A DNA stretch of 64,000 bases from contig NZ_CP030047.1 in assembly GCF_015291625.1 (NCBI RefSeq), forward strand, positions 2,232,001 to 2,296,000. The letters run 5' to 3'. A program made the translations under genes and the position numbers. The notes under the pieces are model-generated. The model was not told the origin of the DNA and did no database searches. It was given only the letters and a program-made list of their open reading frames with translations. Positions 1-7,771 of the stretch are shown here, piece by piece; positions within the stretch are counted from its first letter, which is position 1; every line of letters begins with the position of its first letter. This stretch comes from Bradyrhizobium sp. CCBAU 53421. Its GTDB lineage: Bacteria > Pseudomonadota > Alphaproteobacteria > Rhizobiales > Xanthobacteraceae.

Positions 1-2
1 GA

Positions 3-428
3 TTGCTGCGCGCGCGGTGGTACGACAAGCTCGACTATGCCGCGTTCTGCGACGCGCGGACGATGCAGCCACTGCTGTGCCGCTCGCCATGCCTTGATCC
101 GTGCCTGCCGTCGTCGGATTGGGCAGGAGGCGAAGAAGATTACTGGCTGATGTGGCAGGCACGGACCGGCGCGCACTCCGCAAAGAGGCGCGCGAGCGAG
201 TTCTGGCAAAATGCCGTCACCGCGATCTACGTCGAGATCCTCGCAAAGTCCCTCGTCGATGACGATCCGGATGGACGGCTCGACTATTGGGACTATGCGT
301 GCGCGCTGGTGGCCGAGACGCTGCAACGGACCGCGACGACCGACGTGTATCTCGCGCGCTGCCTCGGTGACGAGGACAGCGCGTTGCTGTCGCGCTGGCG
401 GCGTCTTGCCATCGACCTGCCGATCTGA
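3..428 (+). CDS. hypothetical protein, 5' end cut by the window
   Basis: The reading frame is open from the first bases, so the protein probably begins upstream of the window; the visible part is about 141 residues ending in DLPI. It is rich in Trp, Asp and Arg, has no obvious signal peptide or membrane segment, and I recognise no family. Codon use (GC-rich third positions) agrees with a real gene. It is followed by a hairpin repeat that may end its transcription. Confidence 0.5.
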   Translation: MLRARWYDKLDYAAFCDARTMQPLLCRSPCLDPCLPSSDWAGGEEDYWLMWQARTGAHSAKRRASEFWQNAVTAIYVEILAKSLVDDDPDGRLDYWDYACALVAETLQRTATTDVYLARCLGDEDSALLSRWRRLAIDLPI

Positions 429-430
429 GC

Positions 431-533
431 TAGAGCATGATCCGGAAAAGTTCGTAGCGGTTTCCGAAAAGATCATGCTCAAACAACAAGCTAAAGCGCG
501 ATGACGATTCAACCCAATCGCATCGCGCTTTAG
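431..533. repeat. intergenic palindromic repeat, probable terminator (family R1)
   Basis: Two inverted repeats lie in tandem: GAGCATGATC (433-442) with GATCATGCTC (471-480), and CTAAAGCGCGATG (491-503) with CATCGCGCTTTAG (521-533), the latter a perfect 13-bp stem. The first half recurs at 57320-57368. This is a dispersed family familiar from Bradyrhizobium genomes. It sits between converging genes and overlaps the stop codon of the Fis-like gene, so it may terminate both. Confidence 0.75.
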
Positions 534-790
534 GCCGCGGCGTGCTCGCTGTGCGGCACGTCGATGCCGTCGGCCGAATATTCGCGGATCTTGTTCCGCA
601 ACGTCCGGACCGACAGTCCGAGCACGCGCGCGGCGCGGGTGCGGTTGCCGTCGCAGCGCGCGAGCGTTTGCAGCACCAGTTCCCGCTCAACTTCATCGAC
701 GGTCGCGCCGATCAGCAATGGGACGATTTCATTTGGAGCCAGCGACGGCAGCAGTGCTTCCGGCGACGGTACGGTGGACGCGTAAGACAT
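530..790 (-). CDS. small Fis-type helix-turn-helix regulator
   Basis: An 86-residue protein whose C-terminal half (VERELVLQTLARCDGNRTRAARVLGLSVRTLRNKIREY) is the Fis-type HTH seen at the end of NtrC/FlbD regulators: a helix, the GNRTRAARVLG turn, and the RTLRNKI recognition helix. There is no receiver or AAA+ domain, so it is a stand-alone DNA-binding module. The frame is open further upstream, but the ATG at 790 has a strong ribosome site (GGAGGAG, 794-800). The resemblance to FlbD suggests a role in flagellar or sigma-54 control, but no flagellar genes are nearby and the target is unknown. Confidence 0.75.
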   Translation of the reverse strand: MSYASTVPSPEALLPSLAPNEIVPLLIGATVDEVERELVLQTLARCDGNRTRAARVLGLSVRTLRNKIREYSADGIDVPHSEHAAA

Positions 791-960
791 GAACTCCTCC
801 CGATCAACGCCCGCCTCCTCGATGAGGCGGAGACATCGAGAACCAACTACCCCGTAGAATCCACGGTGTGCCGGTTTGGTTAACAAGTCCTTAACGCGCC
901 GCTAACTCCCTGCTTTGTAAGCAAAATACCCCGAAATCGCCACGATTGCGGTTCCATCGG

Positions 961-1727
961 TCACAGTGTGCGGTAGCCGCCGTCGACCATCACGATCGAT
1001 CCCGAGACATAGGCCGACAGATCCGAGGCGAGGAAGATCGCGGGGCCGACGATGTCCTCTGGCTTGCCGGCCCGGCCGAGCGGGGTGTGATCCATGAAGA
1101 CCTTCACGAGGTCGGGATTGGTGGCGCGCACCTTCTCGTTCAGCGGCGTCTCGATGAAGCCGGGGCCGATCGCGTTGACGCGCACGCCGTCCTTGCCGAG
1201 CTCGGCGGCCAATGCCTTGGTGAAGCCGAGCACGCCGTGCTTGGAGCGGTGTAGGCCGGCGAGCTCGGCGTGCGCAGATGCACGAAGGACTGGATCGAAC
1301 CGATGTTGACGATGCGTCCCTTGTTCTTGCGTAGCGGCGCGAGGAAGGAATGCGTCACGTTGAAGACGCCGGTGAGATTGATCGAGATGATGTCTTCCCA
1401 ATCCTTGATCACGGCTTCGTCGGTTCCGAGCATGCCGTTGCGGCGCGCGATGCCGGCATTGTTGACCAGGATCGAGACAGCTCCGACCTTGTCGGCGATC
1501 TGTCTCGCCATTGCGACGCAGGCGTCGCGATCGGTCACGTCGAGCGCGAAGCTCTCTGCCTTGCCGCCGGCGTTCCTGATCTCCCTGGCCGCTTCCGCCG
1601 CCGCATCGCCGTTCATGTCGAGCAGCACCACGCGCGCGCCCTCGCGGCCATAGCCCAGTGCGATGGCACGACCGATGCCCGAGCCTGCGCCGGTGATGAC
1701 GGCGATGTGATTGTCGAGAAGGGCCAT
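961..1727 (-). pseudogene. SDR-family oxidoreductase, single-base frameshift
   Basis: A classical short-chain dehydrogenase of about 255 residues split over two frames. The N-terminal part has the Rossmann motif TGAGSGIG, NNAG, and SIQSF before the catalytic region; the C-terminal part carries SKHGVLGFTKALAAELG, NAIGPGFIETPL and the ending MVDGGY. Frames change at about 1246-1248, where TAC ACC GC TCC AAG CAC lacks one base of the expected Ala codon between the catalytic Tyr and Lys (YTASK). The ATG at 1727 has GAGGAA upstream. Either a recent pseudogene or a sequencing error; restoring one base gives a normal glucose-1-dehydrogenase/FabG-like enzyme. Confidence 0.85.
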
Positions 1728-1851
1728 GGCGTTTCCTCGTTCTGATTTGTGAGCGTTGCCGACAACACTATTCAAAACTGCGCCAAGCGAAACGCCAAGC
1801 GGCGTTTGCGCGTTGCTGTTATCCGGATTCGGATGACAGTACGGACCGATC

Positions 1852-2325
1852 ATGGACCCGCATATCAGACACTGGAAAGTTGCGATCGAGCGCTTCTGCG
1901 CGGCGCCTGATCCAGATTATCGGGAAATCGCCAAAATGATCGCCGAGATCGCTACCACCGACATCGACGAGACGCTGCGGCATGCGGCCGCACAGGTGCT
2001 GCCGATCCTGCGCCAGGCCGCGCTGAAATCGGCCGACCGCCGGACCAAGTCGATGGCGCAGCGCCGCCTCGGCATCGTCAGCGATGCGCTGCACATGCTG
2101 TCCGCGCCGCAGTTCGGCCGGCGTGGCTTGATGCCGAAGGCGCTGACGCAGGAAGAGCGTTACCGGCAATTGCTTGGCCTGCCGTTCGGCCGCCGCCTCG
2201 CAGCGACCGAGGTCCATCAGGCGTTCAAGCGCGCCGCCAAGACGGTGCATCCCGACGGCGGCGGCAACGGCGCGGCGTTCCTCGAACTTGCCGCCGCGCG
2301 CGACGCGCTGATCAAGCATCACTGA
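1852..2325 (+). CDS. J-domain-like protein
   Basis: 157 residues. The C-terminal 55 residues resemble a J domain: YRQLLGLPFGRRLAATEVHQAFKRAAKTVHPDGGG, with the HPD tripeptide that stimulates Hsp70 ATPase at about residue 133. The N-terminal 100 residues are helical with no known domain. There is no G/F-rich or zinc-finger region, so it is a type III (DnaJ-C) co-chaperone-like protein, probably recruiting DnaK to a specific client. It is divergent from the SDR upstream and stands alone. The Hsp70-partner role is inferred from the HPD motif. Confidence 0.7.
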   Translation: MDPHIRHWKVAIERFCAAPDPDYREIAKMIAEIATTDIDETLRHAAAQVLPILRQAALKSADRRTKSMAQRRLGIVSDALHMLSAPQFGRRGLMPKALTQEERYRQLLGLPFGRRLAATEVHQAFKRAAKTVHPDGGGNGAAFLELAAARDALIKHH

Positions 2326-2409
2326 CGCCAGATCGCGTCATGCCCGACAGCATGAGGGCGGACGCCGCGCTGTTGCCGCGGGTCCGCCCTGTGCGTGATC
2401 GGAGGGCGC

Positions 2410-2664
2410 TCAGAACGAGCAGGTGCCGTTGTTGAGCAGGCCGGTCTTGTAGGTGAACGCGGCGTCGAAGGTCGGCAGCTCCTCGCTGACGACGGCGAAA
2501 TTCGCCGGCCATGGCGTGGTCGGAATGCTCTGGTCCCAGATCTGGCAGAAGCCGGTGTCCTGCCAGCGGATCAGATGATAGGGCGTGGCGCTGGCCGGGC
2601 TCGCCGCGGCAAGCACGGACACGGTGGCGGCAATGGTGGCGCAGGCGATCGCAAGTCGACGCAT
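2410..2664 (-). CDS. small secreted protein, unknown function
   Basis: An 84-residue protein starting MRRLAIACATIAATVSVLAAASPASA, a textbook Sec signal peptide with an ASA cleavage site at about residue 26. The mature part is about 58 residues, rich in aromatics, with two Cys (GFCQIWDQ and the C-terminal GTCSF) that could form a disulfide in the periplasm. The ATG at 2664 has GGAGA upstream; the longer frame has no ribosome site. I do not recognise a characterised family. Confidence 0.65.
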   Translation of the reverse strand: MRRLAIACATIAATVSVLAAASPASATPYHLIRWQDTGFCQIWDQSIPTTPWPANFAVVSEELPTFDAAFTYKTGLLNNGTCSF

Positions 2665-2931
2665 GGGAAATCTCCGGTTTGAAAACGTCAATGCTCCGCG
2701 GGGCAATCCTGGAGCTCAGGGGCCGATCGCCCCGGACATGCAGTGAGTGTTGCAACCCGGGGAACAGGTTCAACACCGGTTGTGCTGAAATATCCGTCAG
2801 CAAATGGCCGGCACTGTGCCAAATTGCGCCTGGTTGCTTGCTACAGTCGCGCATTGCGATTCGCAGCCGTGTCGCGACGCAGGCAAATCGATGTGAGCAA
2901 ATCGACTGAGAAAGTCTTGGGGAGACTGCAC

Positions 2932-3372
2932 ATGAAACTTTCATCCACCCTTCGCGCCGCGCTGGTCGCGCTGCTGGCATTGACGGGACTTGCTGTCTCT
3001 TCCGCCGCTCGCGCCGACAGCGGCTTCGTGACGCTCACGATCTACAAGGCCGGGTGGATCATCGGCGGCTCCGGCGGGAGCGGTGTGCTGACGTTCCGCG
3101 GCCGCTCCTATCGGCTGTCCACCGGCGGTCTCGATTACGGCCTGGTCTTCGGCGGCTCCAAGACCGTGCTGCGCGGCCGCGTCAGCAACATCAATCGTCC
3201 GTCCGACGTCGCCGGCGTCTACGGCGCGGCGGGCGCCGGGCTTGCCGTTGGTCGCGGTGCACGCGCGATCGTGCTGACCAATCAGAAGGGCGCCGTGCTC
3301 GAACTGACCGGCCACCAGGTCGGCCTGATGGCCAATGCCGATCTGAGCGGGCTTGCGATCACGATGCAGTAG
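2932..3372 (+). CDS. exported Gly-rich beta protein, EipA/DUF1134-like
   Basis: 146 residues with a signal peptide (MKLSSTLRAALVALLALTGLAVSSAARA). The mature part is a run of short beta strands with many Gly: GGSGGSGVLTFRGRSYRLSTGGLDYG, VLRGRVSNINRPSDVAGVYGAAG. This pattern recalls the small beta-barrel of the periplasmic EipA/DUF1134 proteins of alphaproteobacteria (lipid-binding-like, envelope integrity), but the match is by pattern only. The ATG at 2932 follows a purine-rich stretch (GGGGAGACTGCAC). Confidence 0.6.
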   Translation: MKLSSTLRAALVALLALTGLAVSSAARADSGFVTLTIYKAGWIIGGSGGSGVLTFRGRSYRLSTGGLDYGLVFGGSKTVLRGRVSNINRPSDVAGVYGAAGAGLAVGRGARAIVLTNQKGAVLELTGHQVGLMANADLSGLAITMQ

Positions 3373-3433
3373 AGTTGACGGTGTGGAGCGGCGCTAGCGA
3401 CAGCTGATCGTCGAGCCGGATTCAGACCATCCC

Positions 3434-3538
3434 CGTCATCCTGAGGAGGCCGCAGCGCGGCCGTCTCGAAGGATGAATCGGCCACCAGCGGGGCCGTCGA
3501 TTCTTCGAGGCTCGCTCCGCTCACACCTCAGGATGACG
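3434..3538. repeat. dispersed palindromic repeat, probable terminator (family R2)
   Basis: Perfect 13-bp arms CGTCATCCTGAGG (3434-3446) and CCTCAGGATGACG (3526-3538) enclose smaller palindromes (TCGAAGGATGAATCG, TTCTTCGAGGCTCG). A related copy lies at 62614-62657. It follows a plus-strand gene and may end its transcript. Confidence 0.75.
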
Positions 3539-3581
3539 GAGCTAGAGCATTATGGCTCCAGGGGCCAGCGTGCGTCTGTGT

Positions 3582-3682
3582 GATTTCGGAATATTGGAAG
3601 CGTATCGGTGAGTTGCCCGACGTGTCAAGTCGAGCGCCGGTCACCGCCGGCTACTTTGCATGGGGTTGTTTTCGATATTTTG
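3582..3682. repeat. dispersed intergenic repeat (family R3), copy 1
   Basis: From GATTTCGGAATATTGGAA through GAGTTGCCCGACGTGTCAAG to GCATGGGGTTGTTTTCGATA, this stretch is repeated with small changes at 40406-40514, same strand. No reading frame is conserved between copies. The 3373-3732 gap holds only repeats R2 and R3; I see no gene in it. Confidence 0.8.
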
Positions 3683-3732
3683 TCTAGCTGATGGCGCGAG
3701 CCGCCTCGGTCCGGGCCGGGACGCGGCGGCAT

Positions 3733-4314
3733 TCACCTGAACAGATGCAGCGCGGCGTATTGCAGCAGCATGATGGTCTTGGCGTCGACGATGCGGCCAT
3801 CGCTGATCATGGCGAGCGCGTCGTCGATCGCAAGCTCCAGCACCTCGATGTCCTCGCCCTCGTCGGCGAGCCCGCCGCCGTCGCTGACACGCATCGCGGC
3901 GTCGTATTCGGCGATGAAGAAATGCAGCTTCTCGGTCACCGCGCCCGGCGTCATGAAGGCTTCGAATACCTTGCGCACATGCGTGAGCCGGTAGCCGATT
4001 TCTTCCTCCGCCTCGGCGCGAATGCGCATCTCCGGCGCGGCATCGTCGAGCATGCCGGCGGCGGCCTCGATCAGGAGATCGTCATAGCCGTTGGCGAAAG
4101 CCGGGTAGCGGAACTGGCGCACCAGCACGACGCTGCGGGTACTGAGATTGTAGGGCAACAGCACCGCGCCGTTGCCGCGGTCGTAGACCTCGCGCACCTG
4201 GGTCTGCCATTCGCCGTTGCTGCGGCGGTAGTCGAAGGTCGCGCTCTTCAGCTCGTAGCGGCGTTTGGAAAGCAGCTCGACGTCCTTGACGCGGACGCGG
4301 TCGGCGATGCTCAT
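3733..4314 (-). CDS. nudK: Nudix hydrolase, NudK (GDP-mannose pyrophosphatase)-like
   Basis: 193 residues. The Nudix box GMLDDAAPEMRIRAEAEEEIGY spans about 90-111, and its metal-binding EAEEEIGY core aligns position by position with the E. coli NudK box (GLLDNDEPEVCIRKEAIEETGY). VLVRQFRYPAF and the ADEGEDIEVLEL segment are also typical of the ADP-sugar/GDP-mannose branch, which cleaves nucleotide sugars to NMP and sugar-phosphate. It is last of a leftward run with ypeA and the FAD oxidase, 19 bp after ypeA. Exact substrate is inferred from the family. Confidence 0.85.
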   Translation of the reverse strand: MSIADRVRVKDVELLSKRRYELKSATFDYRRSNGEWQTQVREVYDRGNGAVLLPYNLSTRSVVLVRQFRYPAFANGYDDLLIEAAAGMLDDAAPEMRIRAEAEEEIGYRLTHVRKVFEAFMTPGAVTEKLHFFIAEYDAAMRVSDGGGLADEGEDIEVLELAIDDALAMISDGRIVDAKTIMLLQYAALHLFR

Positions 4315-4333
4315 GCTGATATCCTCAACGCTG

Positions 4334-4795
4334 TCACGGCGTGGCTTCGCGGCCGTCGAGCCATTTGGCCAGCATCACCGAGGTCGACTCCTCATAGCCG
4401 AGCGATTGGTAGAAAGCGCCGGCCTTGGCGTTCTCCCGCCGTACCAGCAATTGCAGCTTCGGCACGCCGGCATTGCGCAGCCAGTCTTCGGCCGCCGCCA
4501 TGATGGTGCGGCCAAGCCCCTTGCCCTGGCGGTTGGGATCGACCGCGACGTAATAGACCCAGCCGCGATGGCCGTCATGGCCGACCATCGCGGTTGCCAC
4601 GATCGCGCCGGCGTTGCGGCCGACCAGCACGGCCGAGCTCGGACCGCGCCGCGCCAGCGCGATGTCGGCCGAGGGATCGTTCCACGGCCGCGTCAGGCCG
4701 CAGGCCTGCCACAGCGCGACGACATCGGCGATATCGGCGTCGGTGATTGGTGCAATGGCGAGTGAAGGGGAGGGCGTTGTCGCCTGCACGGTCAC
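4334..4795 (-). CDS. ypeA: GNAT acetyltransferase, YpeA-like
   Basis: 153 residues, one GNAT fold. The acetyl-CoA loop is VDPNRQGKGLGRTIM (Q/R-x-x-G-x-G/A) and the C-terminal tyrosine segment is AFYQSLGYE. LWQACGLTRPWNDPSADI and VGHDGHRGWVYYVAV match the diagnostic YpeA blocks (LLRPWNDPEMDI, GYDGHRG). It starts with GTG whose last bases form the TGA of the upstream FAD oxidase (GTGA overlap), so the two are translationally coupled. The acetyl acceptor is unknown. Confidence 0.85.
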   Translation of the reverse strand: MTVQATTPSPSLAIAPITDADIADVVALWQACGLTRPWNDPSADIALARRGPSSAVLVGRNAGAIVATAMVGHDGHRGWVYYVAVDPNRQGKGLGRTIMAAAEDWLRNAGVPKLQLLVRRENAKAGAFYQSLGYEESTSVMLAKWLDGREATP

Positions 4796-6219
4796 AGCAC
4801 CTTGCCCGGATTCATGATGCCGAGCGGATCGAGCATCGCCTTGACCTGCCGCATCAGCTCGATCGCGACCTTGTCCTTGACGTCGGGCAGTTCGTCGCGC
4901 TTGAGCACGCCGATGCCGTGCTCGGCCGAGATCGAGCCGCCCATCCGCAGCACGATCTCGAACACGACGGCATTGACGTCGTGCCAGCGCGCCAGGAAGT
5001 CGGCTGCATTGGCGCCGACCGGCTGGCTGACATTGTAGTGGATGTTGCCGTCGCCGAGATGGCCGAACGGCACCGGCCGGGCGCCCGGGATCAGCTTCAC
5101 GACCGCCGCATTGGCCTCCGCGATGAAGGCAGGCACGGCCGCGACCGGTACCGAGATGTCGTGCTTGATCGAGCCGCCCTCCGGCTTTTGCGCGGCCGAC
5201 ATCTCGTCGCGCAGTTTCCAGAACGCCTGGCGCTGGCTCAGATTGGCGGCGATCACAGCATCGTCGACGATGCCGTCTTCCATGCCCTGGGCGAGGATCG
5301 CCTCCAGCGCGTCGCGGGCATCGTCGCGCGATGACGATAATTCCATCAGCACGTACCAGGGGTGCTTGCTCTCCAGCGGATCGCGGATATCGATGCCGTG
5401 GCGGATCGAGAAATCGACCGCGATGTCGGCGAGCAGCTCGAAGCTCGTCAGGCTGCCGGCTGCCTCGTTGCGCGAGATCGACAGCAGCTTCAATGCCGCC
5501 GCCGGCGACTTCAGGCCGACATAGGCGGTCTCGACCGCGCGCGGCTTCGGGAACAGTTTCAACGTTGCCGCGGTGATGATGCCGAGCGTGCCTTCGGCGC
5601 CGATGAAGAGGTTGCGCAGATCGTAGCCGGTGTTGTCCTTCTTCAGCTTGGACAGGGCGTTGAGCACGCGGCCGTCGGCCAGCACGACCTCGACGCCGAG
5701 GGCCATCTCGCGCGCCACGCCGTAGGCAAGCGCGCCGGTGCCGCCGGCATTGGTCGAGAGGTTGCCGCCGATGGTGCAGCTGCCTTCGGCGCCGAGCGAC
5801 AGCGGGAACAGCCGATCGACGTCGGCTGCTTTCTGCTGCGCGATTTGCAGCACCACGCCGGCCTCGCAGGTCATGGTGTTGGACTCGACGTCGATGTCGC
5901 GGATCTTGTCGAGCCGCCGCAGCGACACCACGACCTCGCCATTGTGCGGCGTCTGCCCGCCGACCAGGCCGGTGTTGCCGCCCTGCGGCACCAGCGCGAT
6001 CCTGTGCTCGCTCGCAAGCTTGCAGATCGCGGCGACTTCGGCGGTCGAGCCGGGGCGCAGCACCAGCGGCGAGCGGCCGTGAAACAGGTCGCGCTCCTCG
6101 GTGACGTAAGGCTTGATGTCGGCAGGATCGGTCACCGCGTATTTCGCCCCGACGATGGCGCGGAACTTTTCAAGCAATTCGGGCGGAAGCGGCGGCACCG
6201 CTGATTGGACGATGTTCAT
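4792..6219 (-). CDS. FAD-linked oxidase, D-2-hydroxyglutarate/D-lactate dehydrogenase type
   Basis: About 475 residues of the GlcD/D2HGDH family. The FAD-binding-4 domain carries PQGGNTGLVGGQTP, the NLSTNAGG loop and GAEGTLGIITAATLKLFPKP; the C-terminal FAD-oxidase domain carries GHLGDGNIHYNVSQP (metal/substrate-binding histidines) and SAEHGIGVLKRDEL. It likely oxidises a D-2-hydroxy acid such as D-2-hydroxyglutarate, passing electrons to a quinone or ETF. I chose ATG at 6219 (MNIVQSA); an in-frame GTG at 6237 would add six residues. It overlaps ypeA by 4 bp. Confidence 0.85.
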   Translation of the reverse strand: MNIVQSAVPPLPPELLEKFRAIVGAKYAVTDPADIKPYVTEERDLFHGRSPLVLRPGSTAEVAAICKLASEHRIALVPQGGNTGLVGGQTPHNGEVVVSLRRLDKIRDIDVESNTMTCEAGVVLQIAQQKAADVDRLFPLSLGAEGSCTIGGNLSTNAGGTGALAYGVAREMALGVEVVLADGRVLNALSKLKKDNTGYDLRNLFIGAEGTLGIITAATLKLFPKPRAVETAYVGLKSPAAALKLLSISRNEAAGSLTSFELLADIAVDFSIRHGIDIRDPLESKHPWYVLMELSSSRDDARDALEAILAQGMEDGIVDDAVIAANLSQRQAFWKLRDEMSAAQKPEGGSIKHDISVPVAAVPAFIAEANAAVVKLIPGARPVPFGHLGDGNIHYNVSQPVGANAADFLARWHDVNAVVFEIVLRMGGSISAEHGIGVLKRDELPDVKDKVAIELMRQVKAMLDPLGIMNPGKVL

Positions 6220-6331
6220 TTTTTCTTGGTCTTTCACTCAGTCGGGATCTTTATTGTGGCCATGACCTCCGCGCAAACGCGTCGCGTTCATCGCGGCGAA
6301 AACCGGCTCGCAGGTTTCCGGGTCATGCTTG

Positions 6332-7318
6332 CTACCGCCCAACGGCTGCGCGGCGCAGCCGGTCGTTGATGGCTTCGCCGAGTCCGTCCTCGGGAATAGG
6401 CATCACTGCGATAGCATCCGCGTTTCTCTTGTCGAGCGTGCGAAGGTAGCCGAACAGATTGGCGGCGGCCTCGGCGAGATCGCCGCGCTCCGACAAGTTC
6501 ATCTCCACGGAGGCGCATTCGCGCCGCGCGACCCTGACCGGCCCGAACGACAGCAAGGCTTCGCCGACATGGACATCGCTGGCATTGAGCCGGACCGGTG
6601 TCCGCGGCGCGTAATGCGAGGCCAGCATGCCCGGGGCGATCGGCTGGCTGTCACTCTCGGCTTCCTGCGGCGGCGATTGCAGGGGATGGCCGAGCACGCG
6701 CTCGATCTCGGCGCGCGTCAGCCCGCCAGGCCGCAGCAGCACGGGATCGGAGAAGCAGCCGACAATGGTGGATTCGACGCCGACCTCGACCGGGCCGCCG
6801 TCGACGATCATGTCGATCCGGCCCGCGAGGTCGCCGTTCACATGCTCGGCCGTGGTGGGCGAGACATGGCCGGAGAGATTGGCCGACGGTGCTACCACGG
6901 CACCGCCGAACGCCTTGATGATGTCGCGCGCCACCTTGTGGGCCGGGATGCGAACCGCGACCGTATCGAGCCCGGCGGTCGCGAGTTCCGCGACCGGGCA
7001 GGAGAGCGCCTTCGGCAGCACCAGAGTCAGGGGACCCGGCCAGAACGCCTCCGCCAGGCGCAAGGCCTGCCCGTCGAACAGGGCGATCCGGCGCGCGGCG
7101 CCGAGATCGGCGACATGGGCAATCAGCGGATTGAAGGCCGGACGGCCCTTGGCCTCGTAGAGCCGGGCGATGGCGGACGCGTTGCCGGCGTCGGCGCCGA
7201 GCCCGTAAACCGTCTCGGTCGGAAACGCCACCAGGCCGCCCTCGGCCAGAACCCCGGCGGCGGTCGCCGTGGCGGCGGCACCGGCGGGCAGAACGTGCGT
7301 TTTCAGGCCTGTATCCAC
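6332..7318 (-). CDS. tsaC: L-threonylcarbamoyladenylate synthase (Sua5 type)
   Basis: 328 residues: YrdC/TsaC domain plus C-terminal Sua5 domain. It makes threonylcarbamoyl-AMP from Thr, bicarbonate and ATP for the t6A37 modification of ANN-decoding tRNAs. Visible motifs are the active-site KGRPAFNPLIAHV, FWPGPLTLVL, APSANLSGHVSPTT and, at the linker to the Sua5 domain, IAPGMLASHYAP. The frame stays open far upstream across the tRNA-Pro gene, but the GTG at 7318 behind GAGGA is the credible start and avoids that overlap. It heads the leftward run with the FAD oxidase (gap about 110 bp). Confidence 0.9.
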   Translation of the reverse strand: MDTGLKTHVLPAGAAATATAAGVLAEGGLVAFPTETVYGLGADAGNASAIARLYEAKGRPAFNPLIAHVADLGAARRIALFDGQALRLAEAFWPGPLTLVLPKALSCPVAELATAGLDTVAVRIPAHKVARDIIKAFGGAVVAPSANLSGHVSPTTAEHVNGDLAGRIDMIVDGGPVEVGVESTIVGCFSDPVLLRPGGLTRAEIERVLGHPLQSPPQEAESDSQPIAPGMLASHYAPRTPVRLNASDVHVGEALLSFGPVRVARRECASVEMNLSERGDLAEAAANLFGYLRTLDKRNADAIAVMPIPEDGLGEAINDRLRRAAVGR

Positions 7319-7396
7319 TGTGACTAGATTCCTCAATTGGATGCCCTGTGGTCCCTTGCGGTCCCCGAAACCCGACGCTATAAGCCGGCCCTCAGT

Positions 7397-7473
7397 CGGA
7401 GTGTGGCTCAGCCCGGTAGAGCACTGCGTTCGGGACGCAGGGGTCGCAGGTTCGAATCCTGCCACTCCGACCA
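7397..7473 (+). tRNA. tRNA-Pro(CGG)
   Basis: A complete cloverleaf of 77 nt: acceptor CGGAGTG (7397-7403) pairs with CACTCCG (7463-7469), followed by discriminator A and encoded CCA. The anticodon stem CTGCG/CGCAG encloses loop TTCGGGA with anticodon CGG at 7431-7433. The T-arm carries GGTTCGAATCC. The integrase gene 300 bp downstream makes its 3' end the likely attB of the element that follows. Confidence 0.95.
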
Positions 7474-7771
7474 TTCTTTCAAGCACTTATAGGTTCTGTG
7501 TTTTTTGTGCGCAACGAAATGCGCAACGATTTGAGTCTCGGCAGCCATGTCTGTCGCCCTCGAGGCAACCGTCAAGGACGTCGAACAGCGGTCCGCGGCG
7601 GCCTTGTACTGTTCTAAATCGGAAAAAAGACGATCGGGAAGCGCGAGGGAACTAGCCCCTGTCGGGATGCTACATCGAACACCATCAAGCACCACAAGTC
7701 CTCCCTTCGGACCTACGAGCTGATTTGGCGGATATCAAAGCACGAATAGCTCGCGGAGAGTAGTGGTCAGC
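7474..7771. other. non-coding: element left end
   Basis: No credible gene. A GCGCAACGA motif is repeated at about 7511 and 7527 just past the tRNA and could be integrase arm-binding sites. The rest is without visible structure. Confidence 0.4.

Noticed and set aside
7319..7486. N-terminal extension of the tsaC frame
   Set aside because: It runs across the tRNA-Pro gene and lacks a ribosome site; GTG 7318 is preferred.
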